Of a stretch of DNA of 64,000 nt, positions 1 to 10,618 are shown piece by piece. The stretch is from Pocillopora verrucosa (taxonomy: Eukaryota > Cnidaria > Anthozoa > Scleractinia > Pocilloporidae). The notes beneath the pieces were generated by a model. That model ran no database searches. It saw only the letters and a program-made list of their open reading frames with translations, and was not told the origin of the DNA. The position numbers and the translations under genes are program-made. Position 1 is the first letter of the stretch. Each line of letters opens with the position of its first letter. The DNA lies in the NCBI RefSeq assembly GCF_036669915.1, contig NC_089322.1:18887719-18951718 (forward strand), read 5' to 3'.

Positions 1-550
1 GTAATAGGGAGAATTAAAGTTACCAGGTCGTGATCGCTTTTCCAACCAGCCATGTTTGATTCGAAGTTAGTGTGGACGGTGGGGGAGGGAGCAGGAAAGT
101 GAGACCCCACCCCCTCCTTCTCCTTCTATTTGACTGTCACTCACCCCCATGATACAAGTTTCTTTCTCTCCCCAGCTATAAAAATCAAAGATAGCAGCTA
201 TAATTTCCCCAATGTTTACATTTTTGTTTACTCCTTACAGTTATTCGAGTGGCTACGTATACTATTCAGAGCTTTTAAAAAATCTGAAATGAAATCGAAC
301 TTCCTCTTTGTAATTGGAATGAAGTGTGGCTTTCCTTGGTGGCTAAGATAGTAGAAAGTAACTTGGTTGACAAGGAAATCGTGTAACCTGAAGAAAAAGG
401 CTTTTGTCGTTTCAATCAGAACAAATCCCATAGCGCATTTGTAGTAGGGGGAGGTACTTCTGTAGTGTTTAGTGTTTTGTACTCATGGACCAGGCAAGCA
501 AAGCATGATATGATAACACACCTGCACTTTCTAATTTATAATATTGACAG

Positions 551-3500
551 GCTCCCCAACCAGCGCAGAGAGTGTAACAAGCAGTTACAGTGGTTCTGCT
601 GCAGAGAGAGTAAGTCCAGGACCTGCTCCTGGGAGCCCTGTTGCCTCTGTCAGATTTGGGCACAGGTCAACAAGAACAAATCCATTGTATGGATCTTTGA
701 AGAAGGTATTTAGATCACACTTGCTAAAAAGTTTTCTCTAGTGAAAACTGTTGCTGATCATGGTTAAGTTTTAGAAATCGTTTTAAAATTCGTAGTAAAT
801 TATGAAATCGTGACCACCCACCGTTGGGAAATCAACTTAGCTATGCAGAATTGTCCACTAGCTTGCCATTTTAAATATGAGAAGTATGTTGTCTCTGGAA
901 ATTTTTATATCTCCTTTAAATATTTTAAAAACATTTTAGGGGTTCAGGGTTCAACATTTTTTCTTAGGTGCGCGGCTCCAAAACCAATTGAGACACTTGC
1001 CCAGAAGAAGGGGCCATTACATTGAATTTATGCCAAGTTGAAAGAGTTGAAATGCAGTTAGGCAGACAAAAAGTTTTTTTTTGGGGGGTTATTGTTTTGT
1101 TTTTGTTTTCTGTTTTTGTTTAAATGTCATCCACTGAGAACAGCTGTACTAACTTTGTTCTGCACTATCCTCACTGCACTTGCAGAGGTGGCTGTTTCAG
1201 TACCTGTATGGACAAAACTTAGTCAATGAAAGACCTCCGAATGGCTTCAAAATCAACGTTAGCAGCCCCATGAATGTACCTTTAAATGGTAAGACAATTC
1301 CATCCCCTCTGAGAAGAAATGGGCTGCCAAAAATTATAGGTTAGTAGAGATCTTTCATGACAGTTCAATCACGCAGTGCGTAGAGCGTTTGTACACATAT
1401 ACTCTCCTGAGAAAATGTTATCCATTTTTCGAAATTAATCCCAGTCACCGCTGGTTGCCAATGTACAGTCCACTTGTTGTTTTCTTAATTAAGGGATTGG
1501 TTAACATGTTTGCGTAATTTTTGAAAAGCTTCGTGGCTTTCTGTAGTTTTTGTAGGCTGGACTCCAGGCGAGTTCTGTACTGCTTTAGACAAACCGTTTT
1601 ACTCCAAACTTCTACTGTGGAAAATATTTTTTAACTCTGTTTGCAAAGATGTGCCCGCACCCTGGCCCAAGTAAGCTCTTTTTTTTTATCCATTCTACAA
1701 AAGTCTGGCAACTCATTTGGTTTTCTCCCGCACTGATTCTCTGTCTAAGGTTGCGTCGCGCATTTAGAGAATAAATTTCTCGTTGGCTGCCCAAAAATAT
1801 GCCTCAGAGATGTTGTTTACTCAAGTTTAGTAGCCAAATAAAGAGGAATAGGTTGTGTGTAATTATAACCACCAGCTTTTTCCCTTTTTCAAGATACTTT
1901 ACCGCTGAAGAAAAGGCACTTGAAAAGATACCGGGAGATGTCGTCCGCATCCGAGCAAACTGCAAATTTAGGGAGAACTGTACAGACAGAGCCAGCGTGT
2001 GGCGAGCCTCTTATTGTTAGCTCGCCCGTTGCGCTAGAACAGCAAGTGCAGATTGTATTAGCAGATAGTGTGAACGATTTACAACCACACAAAGGAGAGG
2101 CTCTATCGGCCACAAATGAACAAATTCCTCTTAGAGAAGAACTTCTTTTAAAAGTGAACGTTTCAAATGCGTCAAACATTCTGGAGACTGCGAATTCGAC
2201 AGCTCTTTCAGAGAACAATGCACTTACGGTGGCAACGGGCGAGTCTGGTATTTTGCAGAGAAGACCGAGCGATCCTCGACTTGTAAATAATTCACCGGTT
2301 TCTAGTATAGCTCCTGTCATTTCACTGGGATATCCTCCGCCTGTGGTGACCTGCGCTGTTTCACCCGTGTCTGTTGCAGCAACGATTCCTGGGCAACCTG
2401 TACTGCAGCTTTCACAGGGTAACGATACATCAGGAACGCCAGGAAAGAAAAAGGTAAAAGAAGTTCAACCAGTAACCAATCAGAATGTTTTTTGGTTGAG
2501 TGACGTCAACCAAAGAATCCTAACAGCCAATCGGAAGAAAGGAAGAAATCGCGAGCAGCCAATGATGTAGCAAATTGGTTGAAGCGCGGGAAAAAGCAAG
2601 TAGCTATAACATTTAGTTTTTTATTTGGTCTAGGTTGTTCAAAAAGACGATAACGCTGTAAGGAGGATAAATATCTATCCAGTGTATAGTGCAGCATGTT
2701 TTGTTAACACTTATCCGTTGGATAGCGTTATCCGTATTTTAAGCAACTAGGCCTTGATTGTTTGAGAAAGTGGTGAGAAATCTTTGGACGAATCACTTTG
2801 CAAAGTAGATTAAAACCAATGCAATACCAGTTTGCGCTTGACACTTGTATCGAAAATGGCTTTAACTCTAATTATCGTGGCCCGGAGATTGCCAAGAAAT
2901 TTCAAGACTCACCAACATAAATTTAGTTTTTTATCTGTGTGTAATTACACTCGTATTTGTTGGTTTGTTGTTGTTTGGCAGGTTTCATTGTTAGAATATC
3001 GCAATCGATCGCGGAACAGACTGTCAGTGGATACGCCGAGAACATTAACATCGCAGTCTGCTGGAGTGACTAGTGTAACTAATGGGTCATCTTCGTCAAG
3101 CTTATCGCATTTAGTCATGAAATCGCCATCACTTCCGAATCTCAGCTCACCATCAACGACGCCGTCCTTTGTCCATCGACCGATTTCTAGTAGTAGTGAA
3201 ATGAACGGGCCTCATGTGGAGCCAGTTAGCCCAGACATGGAAGAAAAGTCGACAGGTAGGGACGACTGCATTGACGAGAAAGCGCTTTTTTTTTTCCATC
3301 GCTGTAAAATCCCTGGAGTTGCGACTCCCAGAGTAACGTATAACAAGGTAAAGTAGGGTTAGAGTGGCAGGGGTGTAAAGAGGAGCAGTAAATATTTATC
3401 CTTGTGGTGAAATCAGTTGAAAAAGACTTAAAAGGAACTATGCGGAATCCTTTGTAATTATTTCCCATCTCTTACCAGTCAGAGGTGGTGTACCGTTGCA

Positions 3501-4970
3501 GTAGCCGTATCGATACACTGCTAGATGTTCGTTGTTATTGCCAAAGCGGTATCGGTTCCTTCTATTAAGAAACGTATTTTAATAGATCGATCTTTTGTAG
3601 GTTCGGTCCAGCGAGTGGCGAAAATTTCTAACAGCGCTTATGGAAGAGTGAGCACCACTTCTTCAAGAAGTTCGATGTTTGGCGAAGTAGATTCACGCCT
3701 CAAGAGAGGTCAGTAACCTGTGATTATTTTAAGACAACACAGCCATATATTTCGGATGCAGTTTGGTTCTGTTTTATTAAACATTTGCTGGTTATTTGCT
3801 TACAGATATTCAAACGAAACACGCGCAAGAGAAGCTGACTTCGTTTATCGCGGAGCAACTGCAAAAAGGTATCTTAGTCAAGTTATGAATTGTGTGAACT
3901 CTCTAGTTTGAAGGTGCTGTGCAATTCTGAAGAAAAATATTTCTAACCTGTCGTTCTTTTATCGTGGTCACTTTACGAAGTAAATGAAGCACAAAGCTTG
4001 ATGCCCTTACTTTTTTTACCCACAGGTTCGACTCAGAAATCATCCAAACCGCCCACAGTGGTTGGTAGATCACCTAGTACCAGCACCAGCAGCGAGTCTT
4101 CAAATCCAGCAACGGAACTAACGGGTACGATGCCGCACAAGAAATATTTGTAGTTATTATCCAACTGCACTTGGTAGAGTAAAAATATCGCGCGGAATGG
4201 AGTAAAAATATCCCGCAGTATTGATCGTTTATTTGGACATGTGGTTTATTTTTTGTCCTGTTGGAAAGACCTGTTTGACAGGTTAACCACGCTCGTGTGT
4301 GTTGTTTCAAACGAAAAAATGGACGACATTTTCGTATAAATGAAGCAGTTGGATTATAAATAGCTTGTGAAACGAAGAATTTTGATAATGAACGTACTTC
4401 TTTTATTTCTAACACAGGTGACGCTATGGAAATCGAGGACGAGGATAGCAATTCAAACTCCAATATTTACGAGAACAATCTGATGGCAGCTCCTTCCTCT
4501 CACTCTCACTCGCAGCATATACCCCATCGTCCTTCGCTTCTTTCACAGTTTGCTCAACCGGTGAGTTGCCATCTTATTCTGTTTACCTGTTCCGCTGTTT
4601 GTACAACAGGGGCCTGCGTCGAAAGTTGTGTTCGCGCTTTACGTCATCTGTTAGATTTGGTGGTAAAACTTACACTAATACTAATGGAATAGATGCTTAA
4701 AAACGGAAACTTAAATTAATTAACGCGTATTTATTTATTTGTGAGGTTTTTATTGATTTATTTTAGAATTATAGAATAAGTCACTCGCAGCAACCTATGT
4801 ATTTGGCAACAGCCGCGCCCCAGCTTACTTCTCCGTCGCAGCCACCGACGCGGCTACCAAGCAGTTCGCCTCAGTACCTAGTGACCAGCCCTTCAGCTCC
4901 AGCACACGTCCGTTTTCAACCTCCGTACCAAGCCGCGCCATCACAGACGGCTGGTTTCTACCACCACTGA
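551..4970 (+). CDS. SETD5/KMT2E (MLL5)-like chromatin regulator, C-terminal exons (partial)
   Basis: Last nine coding exons of a gene that begins upstream of the window: 551-705, 1186-1337 (or ending 1290), 1894-2453, 2982-3255, 3601-3708, 3806-3868, 4026-4124, 4418-4560 and 4767-4970 (stop TGA). All junctions are AG/GT and phases agree throughout. The protein is Ser/Thr/Pro-rich and mostly disordered. Two short blocks point to the family: LKKRWLFQYLYG across the first junction, and GKKK|VSLLEYRNRSRNR across the 2453/2982 junction, which resembles the KKKVSLLEYRKR block C-terminal to the SET domain in SETD5 and KMT2E. No SET or PHD domain is in the window; they would lie 5'. The final exons are rich in Ser, His, Gln and Pro and end in GFYHH. 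The family acts in nuclear chromatin complexes. The assignment rests on short motifs recalled from the family, so the exact orthologue is not settled. Confidence 0.66.
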
Positions 4971-5455
4971 ATTTGGTCTTAGCGCCTAGATTGCCCGGCT
5001 GACTAGAACACTGTTGTAGTTAAATGAAAGCAGCTATGTCAAATAATGTATTTAGAGACTGGTTTATTGTAAATCTCAAGTTAAGTTTTGTCTAGAGCCA
5101 AGCTCTTTCTGATCTAGGCGAACGCTTTTGCGTTCGTTCACCATTCACAGACAATTTAAGTTGCTGGTCTTGGATTTGTGTGAAAGACGATGTAAAGAAA
5201 AGTGCTAGTTAAACAAATTGTATTTAAATTGGTGATTTTTCGGTCAGTTTAGTCAGCGAGTGGTCAGGATTTGTTGTTCCCGTAATTCTCGAATCAGCTG
5301 TGTTAATGTTAGGTTTTACGATCCAATGCGACCGTTCGATTGTGGTATAAAGCCTGCAGAAAGTTGTTTTACATTCTTACATACATCACTTTGTATCATA
5401 GCCCTCTGTGTATCTTAAAAACTGTTATTTTAGATGGGAACCAAGAGTTAATAAA
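4971..5455 (+). other. 3' UTR and poly(A) signal of the SETD5/KMT2E-like gene
   Basis: Non-coding AT-rich sequence follows the TGA at 4968-4970. A canonical AATAAA lies at 5450-5455 in the sense orientation, so the transcript probably ends near 5470-5485. The repetitive sequence starts soon after, at about 5541. Confidence 0.6.
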
Positions 5456-5540
5456 GATGTGTATGGCTAACGCCGTTTCGTAACATGGAGTTCTCTTTGC
5501 TAAGGTCATATTTTAATATAACGATAACCAGAAAAATGGG

Positions 5541-6350
5541 TGTCGTATTTTGGCGTATTCTGGTGAACATAACTGAAGAAATTCCCTCATTCTCATTGGC
5601 TAGTTAATGGTTACTGTTTCTAGGAGTGACAAGCATAGACGTGAGTTGGTCTGCACAAGTTGAGGAAGTACACCGTCCGTTGAAGATTAAGTTTGTGATG
5701 AAATTAAACTATGGTTTTTATTAATCCAAGCCCCACGACAGTATATATGATAATGTACATGACAAGATCACCACTTTCTGAATGACTGAAAACGAGTGCG
5801 AAGTTTTAACACGAGTGCAAATTACAAATAGCGCGCGCACGCTTTAAGAATTTCGTCCGTCTTGAGTCTGATGGTTTTTCGTGTGCATCATTAACAAGTA
5901 ATAACCATTTCCATTTCTATATATTTCTATATTAATTTATTAATTTTCTATATTAATTTAATGGTTGTCGTATTTTGGCGTATTCTGGTGAACATAACTG
6001 AAGAAATTCCCTCATTCTCATTGGCTAGTTAATGGTTACCGTTTCTAGGAGTGACAAGCAAAGACGCGAGTTGGTCTGCACAGGCTGAGGAAGTACACCG
6101 TCCGTTGAAGATTAAGTTTGTTATGAAATTAAACTATGGTTTTTATTATCCAAGCCCCACTACAGTATATATGATAATGTACATGACCACCATACATCAC
6201 CACCTTATGAATGACTGAAAACGAGTGCGAAGTTTAACACGAGTGCAAATTACAAATAGCGCGCACACGCTTTAAGAATTTCGTCCGTCTTGAGTCTGAT
6301 GGTTTTTCGTGTGCATCATTAACAAGTAACCATTTCTATATTAATTTGGT
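5541..6350. repeat. 425-bp tandem duplication
   Basis: The block starting tgtcgtattttggcg at 5541 recurs at 5966 with small substitutions and indels, giving two adjacent copies with a period of about 425 bp (5541-5965 and 5966-about 6350). Both contain the same ordered landmarks, including gatggtttttcgtgtgcatc and an AT-rich end. No open frame is shared between the copies. It looks like a recent local duplication of non-coding sequence. Confidence 0.8.
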
Positions 6351-7837
6351 GTATTAAGCACAAATTTTCCATGGACTACACATTTCACTTGCCATACGGG
6401 CTCGAGCGATGTGTGTTCTTTGGAAATTTACTCGTGCTCACTAACGCCAAATTGCACACGAAATAATGTTATTAGTTATACATAGCGAGATAAAATCCTC
6501 ACAGATGTATCCTCATCTGGTGTAAGAAGTGGTCAAAAATGTAAGGTGCACTATTTAACTTCTGAACAAACACTGCGCGTGCAGCGGAGCTCCTTGCGTA
6601 AGGGAAAGCGTAACGTGGTGACCACGTCCGATTCAAAAAAATGTTTTTTTGCTCGCATTCAGTCTAAATGCTTCTCGTGATCGAATATGCTTTCGTTGAA
6701 ACTAGGGAATATCCGAGGATACACCCAACTGACAATCCCCAATTTTCAAACCCTCCATCTAATACGATAAGCGTTCGTTTGAAATAGAATTTAAGATGAA
6801 AGAGCGTTACTCTACTGTTACAGATGAAGGGGCATGTCTGTTTCTTCTTAAAGTTGTACCAGAGAATACAGAAAACTCGAACATCCCACGCAGGAAACAG
6901 CAAGTCGTTCATTTTTCCCGCGCTTTGCGAAAATATTTCAAGGATCATAAACACAATAACCTTCGTTGGGCGCTAATATATGCTCGTATATTTATCCTTG
7001 GACATATCTGTTCCTCGAAGCTCACAGGTTTCCTCGAGCTTTGCTCTCAGAAAGGTGTTCGCATCACGGAACAGATAATGTCGCCTTCTAAATGAAGATC
7101 GGTTGCTAAGTTTCAGATGAAATGCTCGAAGAAATACACATTGAGGAGGCTAGAAATTTTTTTTAAATATATCCAGGGGAGCTTGAATCCAAATGAACGT
7201 ATCCATGCACGATCCTTCCGAGAAAATGAGCTTTGCATTTTTTAAATAAAGCCTGTTGGTATTGATATGTCTAAACAAAGGTTAGGAAAAATATCAAGGA
7301 AAAAATTACCACACGTTGAACTTCTACAACTTGGCTAGCCCCGCAGGCTAACGTTTAAAAAACCAATAAACTTCAAAAAACAAGAGTTCCGTATTATTCC
7401 CCAACCTCCCCATGACGGCTATTTCTCTTTCTGATCCTCGCTTCCGCCTTGCAGGCTTAAGCCTGCTTCGTCATCACTTCCCCGCCTTTTCCCAATTTTC
7501 AAGGAAAAAAGTCCTAGGAACGAGTTTGCTTAGCTAGTGGAGGCAAGAGATTACGAACCGCAGTCTTTCATGATCTCTTGATTGATAATGATAAAAATAA
7601 TTGATATAATAATGATGATGATGGTGATGATGGTGACGACGGCGGAGATGATAATAATAGATGATTTTGATTGAAAAATACGATACAATTAAAAAAAAAA
7701 ACATTTGAACTAAGGAAATTCATCAAAACTCGTGAAATGGCTACAGATCACGAAATAACAACCCTCAATTTAATGTCTGATGTGGGTATACTCGGAATTG
7801 ATACTAGAAATAGTTTTCCAAATTGTTATTATTCCTT
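6351..7837. other. gene-free stretch with simple repeats
   Basis: I see no convincing exon. Two overlapping open frames on opposite strands near 6664-7095 have no recognisable protein sequence. A degenerate GAT/AAT trinucleotide tract lies at about 7590-7670. Confidence 0.5.
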
Positions 7838-8215
7838 GTCGAGATAGCTTAGTTGGGAGAAGCGTCAGAATGAAGATCTGAAAGTCCCTGGTTCAGCTTC
7901 GCTCTGCTTTGAACAATCCCGGGTCCTGACAGCACTTTTATTCCTCTTTCTTTCCTTTTTGTTTTGCCCCATTTACCTTTCTCAATCAAATTTCTTTATT
8001 TCTACATTTACATACCATAGAAGAACTGTTTTTTAAAAGTTGAACAGATGTTTTCGGTTTCCATACAGACTAATCACTGTGAAAGGGATAACTTAGAAAT
8101 AACACCTAAAATAATAGTTCTACTTAAGATCCAATGCTCAAAGAATTTTCTTGGCCTCACCGGGCCCTCGATTGCATTTGAAATTATATAAAAAATGTTT
8201 TTTCTTTACCATTTT
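7838..8215 (+). mobile_element. tRNA-Phe-derived SINE, copy 1 with tail
   Basis: The head at 7838-7930 reads gtcgagatagcttagttggga, then actgaagatct-like anticodon-arm sequence, then ccctggttca...aatcccggg. This follows tRNA-Phe (GAA) through the A box, anticodon arm and variable loop. About 19 extra bases split the T loop, so it is not a functional tRNA. A body of roughly 280 bp follows (ctttcctttttg, then a segment with ccatacagactaatcac) that is shared with the other two copies. Confidence 0.7.
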
Positions 8216-8424
8216 TCTCAAGTAAGTTTATGCAAAACAATGGCGAATGTCCAACGCATGTTTGTTTTTGTCTTGTTTTGGTTTGGTTTTGCTTCCTCAA
8301 CGAAGAGAATTGTTTGTATCTATAATTTTGTAACTGTTGCGTTTTTTTAAATTGGTGTTCAGCTTTTCCCGAAATTAATGATAATAAAAATAGTATTAAT
8401 CCGAATCTATATAAAAAAGGTCTT

Positions 8425-8720
8425 TTTCATACGATATAGATATAATTATATATATACAATATATATATATATGCAAATTGTAATCATCATCCTTTTTCTT
8501 CGAAAATCTTGAATTAAAAAAGGAAAAGGACAAAATGCCTAGAAACAACTGACTTGTTTTCAAATGAAAACGAACAGATTCGTTATTTTCTGTAATAATA
8601 AAAATGATACTAATAACGATAGCACCAATAATAATAGTAACACTGATGATTATGTTGATGATGGCAATGATGACAAAGTTCACGATGATAATAACAACGA
8701 TGATAATAAAATAATAACGA
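8425..8720. repeat. AT dinucleotide and GAT/AAT low-complexity tracts
   Basis: An (AT)n run lies at about 8440-8473. A degenerate GAT/AAT/GAC trinucleotide tract covers about 8590-8720 and produces long Asn/Asp-rich open frames on + and Ile-rich ones on -. These frames are composition artefacts, not genes. Confidence 0.75.
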
Positions 8721-8892
8721 AGATTATAACACTCTTAACCAAAAATTCCAAAACTTCAAAAGATCGGTTTGAATGGAGAAAGTCCAGCATAAGCATCACA
8801 ATATTGATCGGTTACGAATTTACTTTGTATGTAGACAATTTTGGTTTGAGCATAATCAGAATTGACGGCAAATTCATTTTCTTTTTGTTGCC

Positions 8893-9250
8893 GTGGCGAG
8901 ATAGCTTAATAAATGTCCCTGGTTCAATGTTGTTATGCTCTGAACAATCCCGAGTCTCGGCATGAATTTTGTTTCCTTCCGTTTTGCGATAATTACCTTC
9001 TTCGTTCAAATTTCCTTTTTTCACATTTTGTGGGATTTCTTGCTGTTTCTTTCGAAATGATTTCGAAATTAAATACCAAAGAAGAACCGTTCTCCAAAGT
9101 TAACGCTGCATAGATGTCCTCAATTGGCATACAGATTAATCACAACGAATCTTTTTAAATAATAGCACTAAAGATCTAGTGATCATACAATTTATTGGCC
9201 TTACTTAAACTCTTAATTGTATTTTACATTATATTAAAAATATTCTTCTT
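8893..9250 (+). mobile_element. tRNA-Phe-derived SINE, copy 2 (head deleted internally)
   Basis: The head tggcgagatagctt at 8893 joins directly to gtccctggttcaatg, so the D-loop to anticodon section is missing. The expanded T loop and gaacaatcccgagtctcgg end are kept, followed by the same body as copy 1 (ggcatacagattaatcac, ttggccttac, attatattaaaaat). Confidence 0.65.
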
Positions 9251-9377
9251 TTTTATCATCTTCTCATGCATGGTTGCAAATTTACCTTGTGCATTCAACT
9301 TTTGGGTTGAGTGCACTCAGAAGTGTAAGAATTGAAAGTAATTCATTTGTTATTTGTTTCCCATATATTAATCCCCA

Positions 9378-9690
9378 GCCGAGATAGCTCACTTGGGAGA
9401 GCGTCAAACTGAAGATCTGAGGATCTCTGGTTTAATGCTGTTCAGCCATGAACAATCCCGGGTATCAGTACAATTTTTGTTCCTTATCTTTCCCCTTCTG
9501 TTTGGCGTTATCATTCTTTTTCAATTTAACTCCCATTTTGCATCATTTGAATTTTCTTTAAGTTTCACCACTGAGCGATTTCGAACTGTTGTTACCATTA
9601 AAGGACCGTTTTCTTTGGTTAATCACTCCTTTGCGTTCATCATTTTTTTTTCCTTTTTGTGCAGAACAAAAGACCAGCATGATAACACTG
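9378..9690 (+). mobile_element. tRNA-Phe-derived SINE, copy 3
   Basis: The best-preserved head: gccgagatagctcacttggg at 9378, then gagcgtcaaactgaagatct, then ggtttaatg...gaacaatcccggg. It is closest of the three to animal tRNA-Phe and again carries the T-loop expansion. The body diverges after about 9640. Confidence 0.7.
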
Positions 9691-9699
9691 ACCTACGTT

Positions 9700-10618
9700 A
9701 TCCATTGTAGTAAGAACCCAGTATCTATGTATTATTATTCTTTAAAAAATTTGCTTGTCTAAGTTTAATTTCCATACCGCCGGAGCAACAAACAAAATTA
9801 CTGAACTAGTGAGCTCAGTTTTGGCTTTCCCCATGCATCGCCTTCGACTTGGTGCTGCCCGTAAACGTCGTTTAATTTGTTCTTTATACTCTATTCGCTG
9901 GCTACAATTTAGGCGGTGGATTAAGGCTTAGTCGATGTAAATTTGCATACTTAAAACTAGATTTCCTGCAATAGGTTTGATTTCATCAAGGTTTGCTAGA
10001 CTTAATATTTCCCTCGTTTTTGAAAAGTGAAAGACTGATACACTTTCAAGAAATACGCTGACGAGAAAAAGGGAACAATTAGATACGAAAGGTATTGAAA
10101 GAAAAAAGATACGAAGGACTTCGGGTCGCTTAAGTTTTACCGTGATCGATGACCCAAGAACTGGGGCCGAATACGCGTTTGCGGGAGTTCTAAAACTGAG
10201 CTCGATTACCGCTGTTTTCTCGAGGGGAGGAGCCTATTCTCAACCGTGAAAAGAGGCTTAAAAACGAGACTACGATGCATAAGCGAGAAGACCGAGAAGT
10301 AAACCTCTATCATGACGAAAGAGATGTACGCAGTGTGAGGGAGAGATTACTTCTCGTTTATGAGACTTATGTCAATAGCGCTGTTGAGTTTGTTATACTA
10401 GATGGTGCGAATGGCTCGAGAAAACCACCGCTGTGCTGAAAATCCGAAAAATTCAATTTAGAGGACTAGGACAATTCCAATAGCGCAACGGATTTATGAT
10501 TCCCCAAGGGAATTATAATAATCAAGGAGGGTTGCGTTTTATGGAAAGCAGAGAGAGGTTAATTGGGAAAAGAAAAACTACCCAATAGAAAAAGTTATTA
10601 TTTCTAGAATTCATGCTA
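9700..10618. other. gene-free stretch
   Basis: No open frame with recognisable protein content, no tRNA and no clear repeat. It forms the 3' flank of the minus-strand transporter gene, whose stop codon is at 10619-10621. Confidence 0.45.

Noticed and set aside
239..351. Possible upstream exon of the SETD5/KMT2E-like gene
   Set aside because: An acceptor-like ttacag precedes it, but no donor fits and the translation does not resemble the family.
2832..2981. Upstream part of the frame running into the VSLLEYR exon
   Set aside because: A good acceptor at 2980-2981 and agreement with the preceding GKKK exon show that only 2982-3255 is coding.
6664..7095. Overlapping open frames on both strands
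   Set aside because: No recognisable protein, no splice context and no polyadenylation signal.
8396..8965. Asn/Asp-rich and Ile-rich open frames on opposite strands
   Set aside because: They follow GAT/AAT trinucleotide and AT low-complexity sequence; composition explains them.
9378..9468. Functional tRNA-Phe
   Set aside because: The T loop is interrupted by about 19 bases and the acceptor 3' strand is not complementary.
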